64,000 bases of DNA from positions 71,983 to 135,982 of the forward strand of contig CAZWXF010000001.1 in NCBI GenBank assembly GCA_964638055.1. Direction: 5' to 3'. The notes under the pieces are model-generated. The model was not told the DNA's origin, did no database searches, and saw nothing but the letters and a program-made list of their open reading frames with translations. Origin of the DNA: Prado023 sp964638055 (GTDB lineage: Bacteria > Actinomycetota > Actinomycetes > S36-B12 > CAIYMF01). This document shows, one piece after another, positions 17,945 through 26,643 of this stretch (position 1 is its first letter; each line of letters begins with the position of its first letter). A program made the position numbers and the translations under genes.

Positions 17945-19005
17945 TCCAGATCGTCCTGAGCGGCGCCATCGCCATGGTCGTGGCCCTGCTGGGCACGCCG
18001 ATCCTCATCAAGGCCCTGCAGCGGCGCAACCTCGCCCAGTCGATCCGGGAGTCCGCGGACGGGATCGTCTACCCCGAGCACAGCGGCAAGCGGGGGACCC
18101 CGTCCATGGGCGGCATCGCCATCGTCGTGGCGGTGATCGCCGGCTACGGCCTGGCCCACGCGGTGCGGTGGACCTCTCCGTCGGCCTCGGGGCTGCTTGC
18201 CCTCTACCTGATGGTCGGGCTGTCCCTGGTCGGCATGGCCGATGACTACCTGAAGGTGTTCAAGTCCCGCAGCGGTGGCGTGCGAGCCCGGACCAAGCTG
18301 CTCGGCCAGGCGGCCGTGGCGATCTCCTTCGCCTGGCTGTCCCAGCAGTTCCCGGACGAGCGGGGGATCACCCCGGCCTCCAACGCGATCTCGCTGGTCC
18401 GCGACCTGTCGATCGCGCTGCCGGTGGGTCTTCTCCTGCTCTGGATCTGGTTCATGATCACCGCGATCACCAACGGCGTGAACCTGACCGACGGGCTTGA
18501 CGGCCTCGCCGCCGGCGCCTCCGTGCTGACCTTCGCCGCGTTCACCCTGCTGGGCGTGTGGCAGTACGGCCAGCACTGCTCGTTCGACCTGTCGGCACGG
18601 TGCTACGAGGTGCGCGATCCTCTCGACCTTGCCGCCTTCGCCGTGGCCTGTGCCGCGGCGTGCTTCGGCTTCCTGTGGTGGAACACCAGTCCTGCGCAGA
18701 TCTTCATGGGCGACACGGGCAGCCTGGCCCTCGGCGGTGGGATGGCGGCGCTGGCGATCCTGACCCGGACCGAGCTCCTGTTCGTCCTCATGGGCGGGCT
18801 CTTCGTGATCATCACGCTCTCGGTGATCGCCCAGGTCGGATCGTTCAAGCTCACCGGCCGAAGGGTCCTGCGGATGGCGCCACTGCACCACCACTTCGAG
18901 ATGCTGGGCTGGGCCGAGGTGACCATCGTCGTGCGGTTCTGGCTGATACAGGGGCTGTTCGTCGCGGGCGCCCTGTGCCTGTTCTACACCGAGTGGATCG
19001 GGTGA
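17941..19005 (+). CDS. mraY: Phospho-MurNAc-pentapeptide transferase MraY
   Basis: Polytopic membrane enzyme (354 residues) that transfers phospho-MurNAc-pentapeptide to undecaprenyl phosphate, forming lipid I. KRGTPSMGGIAIV, the ADDYLKVFKSRSGGVRARTK loop, NLTDGLDGLAAGAS and FMGDTGSLALGGG are the conserved cytoplasmic active-site loops. LHHHFEMLGWAE is the terminal HHH motif. The ATG at 17941 overlaps the murF stop; an in-frame upstream extension would lie inside murF and is discarded. The stop overlaps murD by GTGA. Confidence 0.97.
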   Translation: MIQIVLSGAIAMVVALLGTPILIKALQRRNLAQSIRESADGIVYPEHSGKRGTPSMGGIAIVVAVIAGYGLAHAVRWTSPSASGLLALYLMVGLSLVGMADDYLKVFKSRSGGVRARTKLLGQAAVAISFAWLSQQFPDERGITPASNAISLVRDLSIALPVGLLLLWIWFMITAITNGVNLTDGLDGLAAGASVLTFAAFTLLGVWQYGQHCSFDLSARCYEVRDPLDLAAFAVACAAACFGFLWWNTSPAQIFMGDTGSLALGGGMAALAILTRTELLFVLMGGLFVIITLSVIAQVGSFKLTGRRVLRMAPLHHHFEMLGWAEVTIVVRFWLIQGLFVAGALCLFYTEWIG

Positions 19006-20459
19006 CCGGCATGGATGTCTCCCTCCTCGCCCGGGAGTCGGACTGGTCGCGCACGCGCGTGGGAGTCGTCGGGATCGGCATCGCCGGCGGTGCCGCGGCA
19101 CTGGCCACGGCCAGCCTCGGGGCATCGGTCGTCGCGGTGGACGCAGGCTCCGGTCCGGCCCATGACGAGCGGGCGGTGCGGCTGCGGGCCGCGGGGGTCG
19201 AGGTGCACCTTGGGGCCGCCCAGGAGCTCCCCGTGGGCCTGGACGTGCTCGTCGTGTCCCCGGGCCTGCCGCCCCACGCCCCGATCATCGCCGCCGCGCG
19301 GACGGCCGGTGTGCCGGTCTGGGGCGAGCTGGAGCTGGCCTGGCGGCTGCGCCCGGCAGATGCCGCCCCCTGGCTGGCGATCACCGGGACGAACGGCAAG
19401 ACCACCACGACCCTCATGCTCGAGTCGATGCTGCGGGCCGCAGGGATGCGCACGGTGGCAGCCGGGAACATCGGTGTGTCCATGGTCGAGGTCGTCATGG
19501 GCGAGGCCGCGCCCGGGGGGACACTCGACGCGATCGCCGTCGAGGTCGGCGCACCCCAGCTGCCGTTCCTGCATTCCATGAGCCCGCTGGCATCGGTCTG
19601 CCTCAACATCGCCGAGGACCACGTCGATCTCTTCGGCTCGTTCGGGGACTACGTCGCGGCCAAGGCACGCATCTACGAGCGGACCCAGCTGGCAGCGGTC
19701 TACAACGTGGCGGACGAGGTCACCCGGCGCATGGTCGAGGAGGCAGACGTCGTCGAGGGGTGCCGTGCCATCGGCTTCACGCTGGGCGTCCCGGCCCTGT
19801 CCATGCTGGGCGTCGTCGAGGGCATCCTCGTGGACCGGGCGTACGTGACCAACCGGATCTCCTCGGCCCAGGAGCTGGCCGTCGTCGCCGACGTCCACCC
19901 CGCGGCGTCCCACAACGTGGCCAACGCGCTGGCCGCCGCGGCGCTGGGCAGGGCCGCGGGCATCCCGGCGACCGCTGTCCGCGACGGCCTTCGCAGCTTC
20001 GCCCCCGCGGCCCACCGGATCGCCACGGTGGCCACGATCGAGGAGGTGACCTGGATCGACGACTCCAAGGCCACCAACTGCCACGCCGCGCAGACGTCCC
20101 TGGCCGCCTACGACCGGGTCGTGTGGATCGCCGGGGGGATGGCGAAGGGGCAGTCGTTCGACGAGCTGGTCGAGTCGACCGCGTCCCACATGGTCGGAGT
20201 CGTGCTGCTGGGCGTCGACCGCGACCGGATCGCCGAGGCGCTGGCGCGACACGCCCCGCACCTGCCGGTCCACATCGTCTCGCGCGCGGACACTGGGGCC
20301 ATGTCTGATGTGGTCGGCGCCGCCGCGTCGATGGCCAGCCCCGGGGACACCGTCCTGCTCGCCCCCGGTTGCGCCTCGTGGGACATGTTCCGCGACTACG
20401 CGCAGCGCGGCGACCTGTTCGCCGAGGCGGTGGCTGCGCTGGGTCGAGGCCGCCGGTGA
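19002..20459 (+). CDS. murD: UDP-MurNAc-L-alanine:D-glutamate ligase MurD
   Basis: A cytosolic Mur ligase of about 485 residues. It has an N-terminal Rossmann-like UDP-binding domain (VGVVGIGIAGGAAALA), the ATPase motif ITGTNGKTTTTLMLES, and a C-terminal domain with WIDDSKATNCHAAQTSL and LLAPGCASWDMFRDYAQRG, both MurD signatures. Two starts are possible: GTG at 19002, which overlaps the mraY stop as GTGA, and ATG at 19011. The first is preferred because the neighbouring junctions are NTGA overlaps, but the choice is not certain. The 3' end overlaps ftsW by GTGA. Confidence 0.94.
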   Translation: MTGMDVSLLARESDWSRTRVGVVGIGIAGGAAALATASLGASVVAVDAGSGPAHDERAVRLRAAGVEVHLGAAQELPVGLDVLVVSPGLPPHAPIIAAARTAGVPVWGELELAWRLRPADAAPWLAITGTNGKTTTTLMLESMLRAAGMRTVAAGNIGVSMVEVVMGEAAPGGTLDAIAVEVGAPQLPFLHSMSPLASVCLNIAEDHVDLFGSFGDYVAAKARIYERTQLAAVYNVADEVTRRMVEEADVVEGCRAIGFTLGVPALSMLGVVEGILVDRAYVTNRISSAQELAVVADVHPAASHNVANALAAAALGRAAGIPATAVRDGLRSFAPAAHRIATVATIEEVTWIDDSKATNCHAAQTSLAAYDRVVWIAGGMAKGQSFDELVESTASHMVGVVLLGVDRDRIAEALARHAPHLPVHIVSRADTGAMSDVVGAAASMASPGDTVLLAPGCASWDMFRDYAQRGDLFAEAVAALGRGRR

Positions 20460-21733
20460 GCGACGGGGATCCTCCCGACGGCCCGGCGCGCACGTCGCTG
20501 CGCCATCGGCTCGACGACCATCCGATGGCGCCCTACTACCTGATCTTCGGTGCCTCCATGCTGCTGCTGGCCACGGGCCTGATGATGGTCCTCAGCGCGT
20601 CGAGCATCGAGTCCTACGACATCCACGGCTCGGCCTTCACCCTGTTCAGCCGACAGGCGGCCTTCGCCGTGGCGGGGCTGGCGGCGATGGCCCTCATCTC
20701 GCGGCTGTCGGTCGGCACCCTCAAGCGGATCGCCCCCTGGTTCCTGATCCTCTCGGTCGTGCTGCTGGTCGTCGTGTTCATCCCCGGTGTCGGTGCCGGT
20801 GTCCACGGCCAGCGCAACTGGATCCGCCTGGTGGGCCCGTTCCGCCTGCAGCCCTCCGAGTTCGCCAAGCTCGCCCTCATCCTCTGGGCGGCACTGATCT
20901 TCTCCCGCCGAGACGGGGTCCTGCACCGATGGCGCGAGCTGCTGCGGCCGTTCCTGCCCGTCGCCGCCCTGTTGATCGCCCTCGTGCTGGCCGAGGGTGA
21001 CCTGGGGACGTCGATCATCCTGAGCGTGATCGTCGCGGGCCTGCTCTTCGTCGTGGGGACGCCGCTGCGGGTATTCGGGGTGCTCGGGTCGTTCGGCCTG
21101 GCCGGCATCGCCGCGATGTCCATGACGGCCAGCTACCGGATGGACCGGTTCCGGGCGTGGCTGCATCCCGAGGCCGACCTCGATGGAGCGGGGTGGCAGA
21201 TCACGCAGGGCAAGTACGCCCTGGGAACCGGGGGCTGGTGGGGGGTCGGGCTGGGCGGCAGCCGCGAGAAGTGGGGCGCGCTGCCGGAGGCCCACACCGA
21301 CTTCATCTTCCCGATCATCGGTGAGGAGCTTGGCATCCTGGGGGCCCTGACCGTCATCGGCCTGTTCGGGTTCATCGCGGTGATGGCCCTCCGCATCGCG
21401 ATCTTCAGCCGTGACTCCTTCGTCCGGATCGCGAGCGTCGGGATCGTCGTCTGGATCATCGGGCAGGCGCTGATCAACCTCGGTGCCGTGCTCCAGCTCC
21501 TGCCGATCACCGGTGTCCCGCTGCCCTTCGTCTCCTACGGCGGCTCCTCGCTGCTGCCCTCGCTGATGGCGGTGGGGGTCCTGCTCGCCTTCGCCCGCGC
21601 GGAGGCCGCGGCCAGGCAGGCATATCGCGCGGATGCGGCTCCGACATCGGAGGATGGGCTCGACGCCGCTGTCAGCCAGGATGTCCCGGCCGATGTCGGC
21701 CCGCCTTCAGCGGTCCCGGCGAGGGAGGCTTAG
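20456..21733 (+). CDS. ftsW: Septal peptidoglycan glycosyltransferase FtsW (SEDS)
   Basis: SEDS-family lipid II polymerase of 425 residues, partner of FtsI. Some ten membrane segments are visible, with VLSASSIESYDIHGSAF after the first, PSEFAKLALILW and PEAHTDFIFPIIGEELG in the conserved periplasmic and cytoplasmic loops, and LPFVSYGGSSLLPSLMAVG near the end. These are core SEDS signatures, and the position between murD and murG identifies FtsW rather than RodA. The GTG at 20456 overlaps the murD stop (GTGA). A 50-residue polar tail follows the last helix. Confidence 0.96.
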   Translation: MSDGDPPDGPARTSLRHRLDDHPMAPYYLIFGASMLLLATGLMMVLSASSIESYDIHGSAFTLFSRQAAFAVAGLAAMALISRLSVGTLKRIAPWFLILSVVLLVVVFIPGVGAGVHGQRNWIRLVGPFRLQPSEFAKLALILWAALIFSRRDGVLHRWRELLRPFLPVAALLIALVLAEGDLGTSIILSVIVAGLLFVVGTPLRVFGVLGSFGLAGIAAMSMTASYRMDRFRAWLHPEADLDGAGWQITQGKYALGTGGWWGVGLGGSREKWGALPEAHTDFIFPIIGEELGILGALTVIGLFGFIAVMALRIAIFSRDSFVRIASVGIVVWIIGQALINLGAVLQLLPITGVPLPFVSYGGSSLLPSLMAVGVLLAFARAEAAARQAYRADAAPTSEDGLDAAVSQDVPADVGPPSAVPAREA

Positions 21734-21737
21734 CCCC

Positions 21738-22820
21738 ATGCACATCGTCCTGGCCGGCGGTGGGACTGCGGGCCACATCGAGCCGGCCCTGAACCTGGCT
21801 GACTGCCTGCGGCGACGCGACCCCGACATCGGCATCACGGCGTTGGGCACCCCCAAGGGCCTCGAGGGTGACCTGGTGCCGGCGCGGGGCTACGACCTCG
21901 CGATGATCCCGCCGGTGCCCCTGCCCCGGCGGCCCTCGGCCGAGCTGCTGAGCCTGCCGGGGCGGGTCCGTGAGGCTCTGGGGCAGACCGCGTCGATCAT
22001 GCGCGATGTGCGGGCCGACGCCGCCGTGGGGTTCGGCGGGTACGTCGCCCTGCCGGCCTACCTGGCGGCCCGGCGCACGCGCACCCCCCTTGTCGTGCAC
22101 GAGGCCAATGCCCGCCCGGGGCTTGCCAACCGGATCGGCGCCCGTCTGACCGACCACGTGGCCGAGGCCGTCGAGGGGAGCCTGCCCGGGGGCCGGCGCA
22201 TCGGCATCCCGCTGCGCCGCGCGATCGCCGGACTCGACCGGGATGCTGTGCGACCCGAGGCGCGAGAGGCCCTCGGCCTGCCCGCGGAGGGGTTCGTGCT
22301 GCTCGTCTTCGGCGGGTCCCAGGGGGCTCGCCGCATCAATCAGGCCGTGACGGAGGCCCTGGGCGGCTTGCGGGACCTCGGTGTGACCGTCCTGCACTCC
22401 GTGGGGAGGGCCAACCTCGCCGACGCAGCCGAGGCGAGTGCGGGCTACCGACCCGTCGCCTACCTGGACCGCATGGACCTCGCGTACGCCGCGGCAGACC
22501 TGGTCGTGAGCCGGGCTGGGGCGCTGACCTGCGCGGAGCTCGCGGCCGTGGGCCTGCCGGCGGTCTACGTCCCCTTCCCGATCGGCAATGGCGAGCAGCG
22601 CCTCAACGCCCTGCCCGTGGTCGGCGCCGGCGGGGGGCTGCTGGTCGCCGACGAGCAGTTCGATGCCGCCACCCTGCTTGCCGAGGTCTCGGTCCTCGTC
22701 TCGGATCCGCATCGCCTCACGGTCATGGGCAGGCGAGCAGCCGAGCACGGTGTCCGCGACGCCGACGAGAAGCTGGCGGATATGGTCATGGCTGCGGCCA
22801 GGACGGGGGGACGTCGATGA
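21738..22820 (+). CDS. murG: Lipid II synthase MurG (GlcNAc transferase)
   Basis: GT-B glycosyltransferase (360 residues) that adds GlcNAc to lipid I at the inner membrane face. It opens MHIVLAGGGTAGHIEPALNLA, the diagnostic glycine-rich loop. GFGGYVALPAYLAARRTRTP and VHEANARPGLANR follow, and the donor site shows VFGGSQGARRIN and VSRAGALTCAELAAVGLPAV. The ATG at 21738 is 4 bases after the ftsW stop; an upstream in-frame extension lies in ftsW. It ends with an ATGA overlap into murC. Confidence 0.97.
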   Translation: MHIVLAGGGTAGHIEPALNLADCLRRRDPDIGITALGTPKGLEGDLVPARGYDLAMIPPVPLPRRPSAELLSLPGRVREALGQTASIMRDVRADAAVGFGGYVALPAYLAARRTRTPLVVHEANARPGLANRIGARLTDHVAEAVEGSLPGGRRIGIPLRRAIAGLDRDAVRPEAREALGLPAEGFVLLVFGGSQGARRINQAVTEALGGLRDLGVTVLHSVGRANLADAAEASAGYRPVAYLDRMDLAYAAADLVVSRAGALTCAELAAVGLPAVYVPFPIGNGEQRLNALPVVGAGGGLLVADEQFDAATLLAEVSVLVSDPHRLTVMGRRAAEHGVRDADEKLADMVMAAARTGGRR

Positions 22821-24262
22821 GCGGGGACCGGGATGCAGCCATGGTGGATGACGCGGCTCGTCCGGAGGGACTGAGCGGTCACGTCCACATCGTGGGCATC
22901 GGCGGAGCAGGCATGTCGGGCATCGCTCGCATCCTCGCCGCCCGTGGGGTGCCGGTCTCCGGCAGCGACGCGCGCGACTCCCGCCGCCTGATCGCGCTGC
23001 GGGCACTGGGCATCGACGCACGGGTCGGCCACGACCCGGCGAACCTCGACCAGGCCGACATCGTGGTGATCTCGACAGCGATCCCGCCCACCAACCGGGA
23101 GGTGGTGGCCGCCCGGGAACGTGGCATCCCGGTCCTGACCCGGGCCGACGCGCTGGCCGCCGTGCTGGCCGGCAGCCGCGGTGTGGCAGTCGCCGGGACA
23201 CACGGCAAGACCACCACGACCTCGATGCTCACGATCGCTGTGCAGAACTGCGGTGCGGACCCATCCTTCGCGATCGGCAGCGAGCTCAACGACTCGGGGG
23301 CCAACGCCCACCAGGGCGCGGGGGACCTGTTCATCGTGGAGGCTGACGAGTCGGACGGCTCGTTCCTGCGCCTGCCCGCGGTCGCCGGGATCGTGACCAA
23401 CGTCGAGCCCGACCATCTGGACCACTGGGGGACCTTCGACGCGATACGCGAGGCCTTCCTGCAGTTCGCCCGGGGGATCTTCGCCCGGTCGGGGTTCGTC
23501 GTGGTGTGCGCCGACGATGCCGGTGGCCGGGACCTGATCGAGGCTGCCCGCGCCGAGGGCCTGGACATCCGCAGCTACGGAACCGCTCCCGATGCCGACT
23601 TCGTGCTGACCGACGTCACGACGACCGCCGAAGGCACTTCCGCGATGGTCACTTCCCAGGGGCAGACCGTCGGCCTGCTGGACCTGGGCGTCCACGGCGA
23701 GCACAACGTCCTCAACGCCGCGGCGGCGCTCGTGACGGGCATCGGGCTGGGCTTCGCACCAGAGGCACTGCTGGCCGGCCTGGCGGGGTTCTCCGGGACC
23801 CGGCGCCGCTTCGACTTCAAGGGCGAGGCGGGCGGGGTGCGCGTGTTCGACGACTATGCCCACCACCCGACCGAGATCGCCGCCACCCTGCGCGCCGCCC
23901 GGGCGGTCGCGGGGGAGGGCCGGCTGGTCGTCGCATTCCAAGCCCACCACTACTACCGCACGGCCATGTTCGTCCGGGAGTTCGGGGAGGCCCTGGGCCT
24001 GGCAGACGAGGTGGTCGTGCTCGAGGTCTACGCGCCGGGCGAGGAGCCCATCCCCGGAGCCAGCGGGCAGTCCATGGCCAGCCATGTGCCGCTGCCGCCC
24101 GATCAGGTCGTGTTCGAGCCGTCCTGGTCCGCTGTCGCCGGCCACCTGGCCGAGCGAGCGCGTCCCGGTGATCTGGTCATGACCCTGGGGGCAGGGGACA
24201 TCGTCCTCCTGGCAGCCGAGGTGCTCGACCTGCTCGCCGCCCGTGAGGGGGTCGCCAGCTAG
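22817..24262 (+). CDS. murC: UDP-MurNAc:L-alanine ligase MurC
   Basis: First Mur ligase of the stem peptide, 481 residues. VHIVGIGGAGMSGIARIL is the UDP-binding motif, AVAGTHGKTTTTSMLT the ATP-binding loop, and FIVEADESDGSFL with VTNVEPDHLDHWG the central catalytic region. FDDYAHHPTEIAATL is the C-terminal signature. It starts at an ATGA overlap with murG and stops at TAG, which overlaps the ftsQ GTG. Confidence 0.97.
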   Translation: MSGDRDAAMVDDAARPEGLSGHVHIVGIGGAGMSGIARILAARGVPVSGSDARDSRRLIALRALGIDARVGHDPANLDQADIVVISTAIPPTNREVVAARERGIPVLTRADALAAVLAGSRGVAVAGTHGKTTTTSMLTIAVQNCGADPSFAIGSELNDSGANAHQGAGDLFIVEADESDGSFLRLPAVAGIVTNVEPDHLDHWGTFDAIREAFLQFARGIFARSGFVVVCADDAGGRDLIEAARAEGLDIRSYGTAPDADFVLTDVTTTAEGTSAMVTSQGQTVGLLDLGVHGEHNVLNAAAALVTGIGLGFAPEALLAGLAGFSGTRRRFDFKGEAGGVRVFDDYAHHPTEIAATLRAARAVAGEGRLVVAFQAHHYYRTAMFVREFGEALGLADEVVVLEVYAPGEEPIPGASGQSMASHVPLPPDQVVFEPSWSAVAGHLAERARPGDLVMTLGAGDIVLLAAEVLDLLAAREGVAS

Positions 24263-25005
24263 TGGGACTGCGCGCGGCCCTGCGCCGGCCTTCGCAGGAC
24301 CTGCTGCCCGGACCGGCGGCGGATGAGCCTTCGGGCGCACGACGGCCCCGGTGGCGCCGGCGACTCGTGCTGGGGCTCAGCGGTGGGCTCGTCGCGGTCT
24401 GGCTCGTGGGCTGGTACTCACCCCTGACGACGGTGGAGCACGTGGTGATCACGGCCCCACGGGGGCTCTCCGAGTCCCAGATCCGCAGGGCGTCGGGCAT
24501 CGCGGCCAACGATCACGTGCCCAGCGTGGACGCCGAGCAGGTCCGCCGGACGCTCATGGCAGCCATGCCGGCGGTGGCCGACGTGACCCTGCACCGATCG
24601 TTGCCGCACACGATCCGGCTGGTGGTGACCGCGCGCACGCCCCTTGCCGTGCTGCCCGCCGGGGCCGGTTTCGTCGTGATCGACGCGGGCGGGGTCGTGT
24701 TCGACCGGGTCCAGTCTCCCGGCCGGCTGCCGCTGATCGGAGAGACCGATCCCACCCATCAGCAGCAGGCTCGGGGCGTCCTGGTCGAGCTGCCCGATCA
24801 CCTTCGCAAGCGCGTGGCACGCATCAGCGCGGCGAGTCCTGACAGCGTGCGGATGAACCTGCGCGACGGCGCCCACGTGATCTGGGGCAACGTCGAGGAC
24901 GCGCACCTGAAGTCCGAGGTCCTCTCGGCACTGCTCAAGACGAAGGCATCGCGCTACGACGTGAGCGCACCCCTGCTGCCCACGACATCCGGCAAGGTCT
25001 CCTGA
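24262..25005 (+). CDS. ftsQ: Cell division protein FtsQ (POTRA domain)
   Basis: A bitopic divisome protein of 247 residues. A basic arm (RRPRWRRRL) leads into a single membrane helix at about 34-52. A POTRA domain follows with SPLTTVEHVVITAPRGLSE and VADVTLHRSLPHTIRLVVT, then the FtsQ beta domain containing GAGFVVIDAGGVVFD. FtsQ recruits FtsL and FtsB-type proteins to the septum. The GTG at 24262 overlaps the murC TAG. This is the last gene before the 440-base ftsZ control region; ftsA is absent, as is normal for actinobacteria. Confidence 0.93.
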   Translation: MGLRAALRRPSQDLLPGPAADEPSGARRPRWRRRLVLGLSGGLVAVWLVGWYSPLTTVEHVVITAPRGLSESQIRRASGIAANDHVPSVDAEQVRRTLMAAMPAVADVTLHRSLPHTIRLVVTARTPLAVLPAGAGFVVIDAGGVVFDRVQSPGRLPLIGETDPTHQQQARGVLVELPDHLRKRVARISAASPDSVRMNLRDGAHVIWGNVEDAHLKSEVLSALLKTKASRYDVSAPLLPTTSGKVS

Positions 25006-25234
25006 CCCTCCAGCAGCGTGCGGTAGGCACGCGATCGCGCGCTGCGGCGCCGCTGAGCTGACCGTGGGCGCGATGCATGGCGGTGCCTGGACCGGGGGAT
25101 CCCGACGTCGGAGCGACGGAGGTCCGAGCCGGCGATCCACGGGTGGGCCGGCTCCGCCAGGCCACGCGGCCCGGGCCCGCGTGGCCATCGACAACTACCA
25201 AATGCCCCGTGTCGTCATGCATCCGGGGTCCCGC
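25006..25234. other. Non-coding first half of the ftsQ-ftsZ gap
   Basis: No gene is credible here. CGTGC-GGTAG-GCACG (25017-25031) is a small hairpin soon after ftsQ that could help termination. GTGTC at 25209-25213 is the reverse complement of the GACAC sites just downstream. Otherwise nothing recognisable. Confidence 0.4.
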
Positions 25235-25251
25235 GACACGCCCGACACGCC
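25235..25251. promoter_or_regulatory. Tandem GACAC sites upstream of ftsZ (possible WhiA site)
   Basis: The 9-mer CGACACGCC is repeated exactly twice (25234-25251), giving GACAC at 25235 and 25244, with an inverted GTGTC at 25209. GACAC is the known recognition core of the actinobacterial regulator WhiA, which acts on division genes including ftsZ in Streptomyces. Binding here is inferred only. Confidence 0.35.
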
Positions 25252-25313
25252 GACGTGGCCGGGAATGCTTGAAACGCCCCCGGGAGGGCCCTAGGTTCCG
25301 GGTCAGCCATAGG

Positions 25314-25350
25314 TTGACATAACTCTAAGCCTCAGGTTGAGGGTGAGAGT
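25314..25350 (+). promoter_or_regulatory. ftsZ promoter region with nested dyad
   Basis: TTGACA (25314-25319) is a perfect -35. Just downstream lies a two-layer inverted repeat centred on 25336: ACTCT-AAG-CCTCA-GGT-TGAGG-GTG-AGAGT (25322-25350). No TAnnnT falls at the standard 16-19 base spacing, so the start site is unclear. The dyad occupies the position where a repressor or activator would act. Confidence 0.5.
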
Positions 25351-25447
25351 CGGGTCATCCAAGGGTGCAAAGGGCCTGGCCGGGGCACCGGCAGGCAGGC
25401 GAAGCGGAATACGAGAAGTGACCACATACCAAGTGAGGAGAGCCCAC

Positions 25448-26632
25448 GTGGCAGCCCCGCAGAACTACCTGGCAGTCATCAAGGTCGTCGGCATCGGGGG
25501 AGGCGGGGTGAACGCCGTCAACCGGATGATCGAGGTCGGACTCAAGGGTGTCGAGTTCATCGCGATCAACACCGATGCGCAGGCGCTCCTCATGAGCGAC
25601 GCCGACGTCAAGCTCGACATCGGCCGCGAGCTCACCCGCGGCCTGGGGGCCGGGGCGGATCCCGAGGTCGGTCGCCAGGCCGCCGAGGACCATTCCGACG
25701 AGATCGAGGAGGTCCTCAAGGGCGCTGACATGGTCTTCGTCACCGCAGGCGAGGGTGGCGGCACCGGCACGGGAGGGGCCCCCGTCGTGGCACGCATCGC
25801 CAAGTCGCTCGGGGCGCTGACCATCGGCGTCGTGACCCGGCCCTTCGGCTTCGAGGGGCGGCGGCGCAGCGGCCAGGCGGACAACGGGATCGAGACTCTG
25901 CGCGCCGAGGTCGACACGCTCATCGTGATACCCAACGATCGGCTGCTCGCCCTGGCGGACCGTTCGATCTCGATGATCGACGCGTTCCGCGAGGCCGACA
26001 CCGTCCTGCTGCAGGGCGTGTCGGGCATCACAGACCTCATCACCACTCCCGGCCTGATCAACCTGGACTTCGCCGACGTCAAGTCGGTGATGAACGGAGC
26101 AGGCTCGGCGCTCATGGGCATCGGCTCGTCCCGCGGCGACGACCGGGCCGTCGGCGCCGCGCAGGCAGCGATCGCCAGCCCGCTGCTGGAGGCCAGCATC
26201 GACGGCGCCCACGGTGTGCTGATGTCGATCGCCGGCGGGTCGGACCTGGGCCTGTTCGAGATCAACGAGGCGGCTCGCCTGGTGTCGGAGGCTGCCCACG
26301 CGGACGCCAACATCATCTTCGGCGCGGTCATCGACGACACGCTCGGCGACGAGGTGCGCGTGACCGTCATCGCGGCCGGGTTCGACGGCGGCCACCTGCC
26401 GACGCGCCGGGACTCGCTGGCGAATCGCCGATCGGGGGCCCCGGACGCGTCCCCGGCGCCGACGCGCCCCGAGACGCCGGCAATGGCCACGGTGGGCGCG
26501 CCCTCGCTGGCGATGCCCCCCGGCGTCCCACCGGCCGACCGCGGCGTCGACCTGCGCAACAACAACGGTGCCAGGCGCACGATCGCGTTCGACGACTCTG
26601 ACGAGCTCGACGTCCCGGACTTCCTGAAGTAG
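25448..26632 (+). CDS. ftsZ: Tubulin-like cell division GTPase FtsZ
   Basis: Z-ring GTPase of 394 residues. IKVVGIGGGGVNAVNRMI starts the GTPase domain, GGGTGTG at 103-109 is the tubulin signature, and NLDFADVKSVMNGAGSALMG is the T7 catalytic loop. The variable linker (about 325-380) ends in a conserved tail ELDVPDFLK, the peptide bound by SepF and FtsW in actinobacteria. The start is the GTG at 25448 behind GAGGAG (25435-25440), giving the family-like VAAPQNYLAVIKV. An earlier in-frame ATG at 25337 is rejected since it overlaps the promoter dyad. It heads the ftsZ-pgeF-yggS-sepF-yggT run. Confidence 0.97.
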   Translation: MAAPQNYLAVIKVVGIGGGGVNAVNRMIEVGLKGVEFIAINTDAQALLMSDADVKLDIGRELTRGLGAGADPEVGRQAAEDHSDEIEEVLKGADMVFVTAGEGGGTGTGGAPVVARIAKSLGALTIGVVTRPFGFEGRRRSGQADNGIETLRAEVDTLIVIPNDRLLALADRSISMIDAFREADTVLLQGVSGITDLITTPGLINLDFADVKSVMNGAGSALMGIGSSRGDDRAVGAAQAAIASPLLEASIDGAHGVLMSIAGGSDLGLFEINEAARLVSEAAHADANIIFGAVIDDTLGDEVRVTVIAAGFDGGHLPTRRDSLANRRSGAPDASPAPTRPETPAMATVGAPSLAMPPGVPPADRGVDLRNNNGARRTIAFDDSDELDVPDFLK

Positions 26633-26643
26633 TTCCGCCCGCG

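Noticed and set aside
25337..25447. ATG at 25337 as the ftsZ start
   Set aside because: It would lie in the promoter dyad and add 37 residues unlike any FtsZ; the GTG at 25448 has a good ribosome-binding site.
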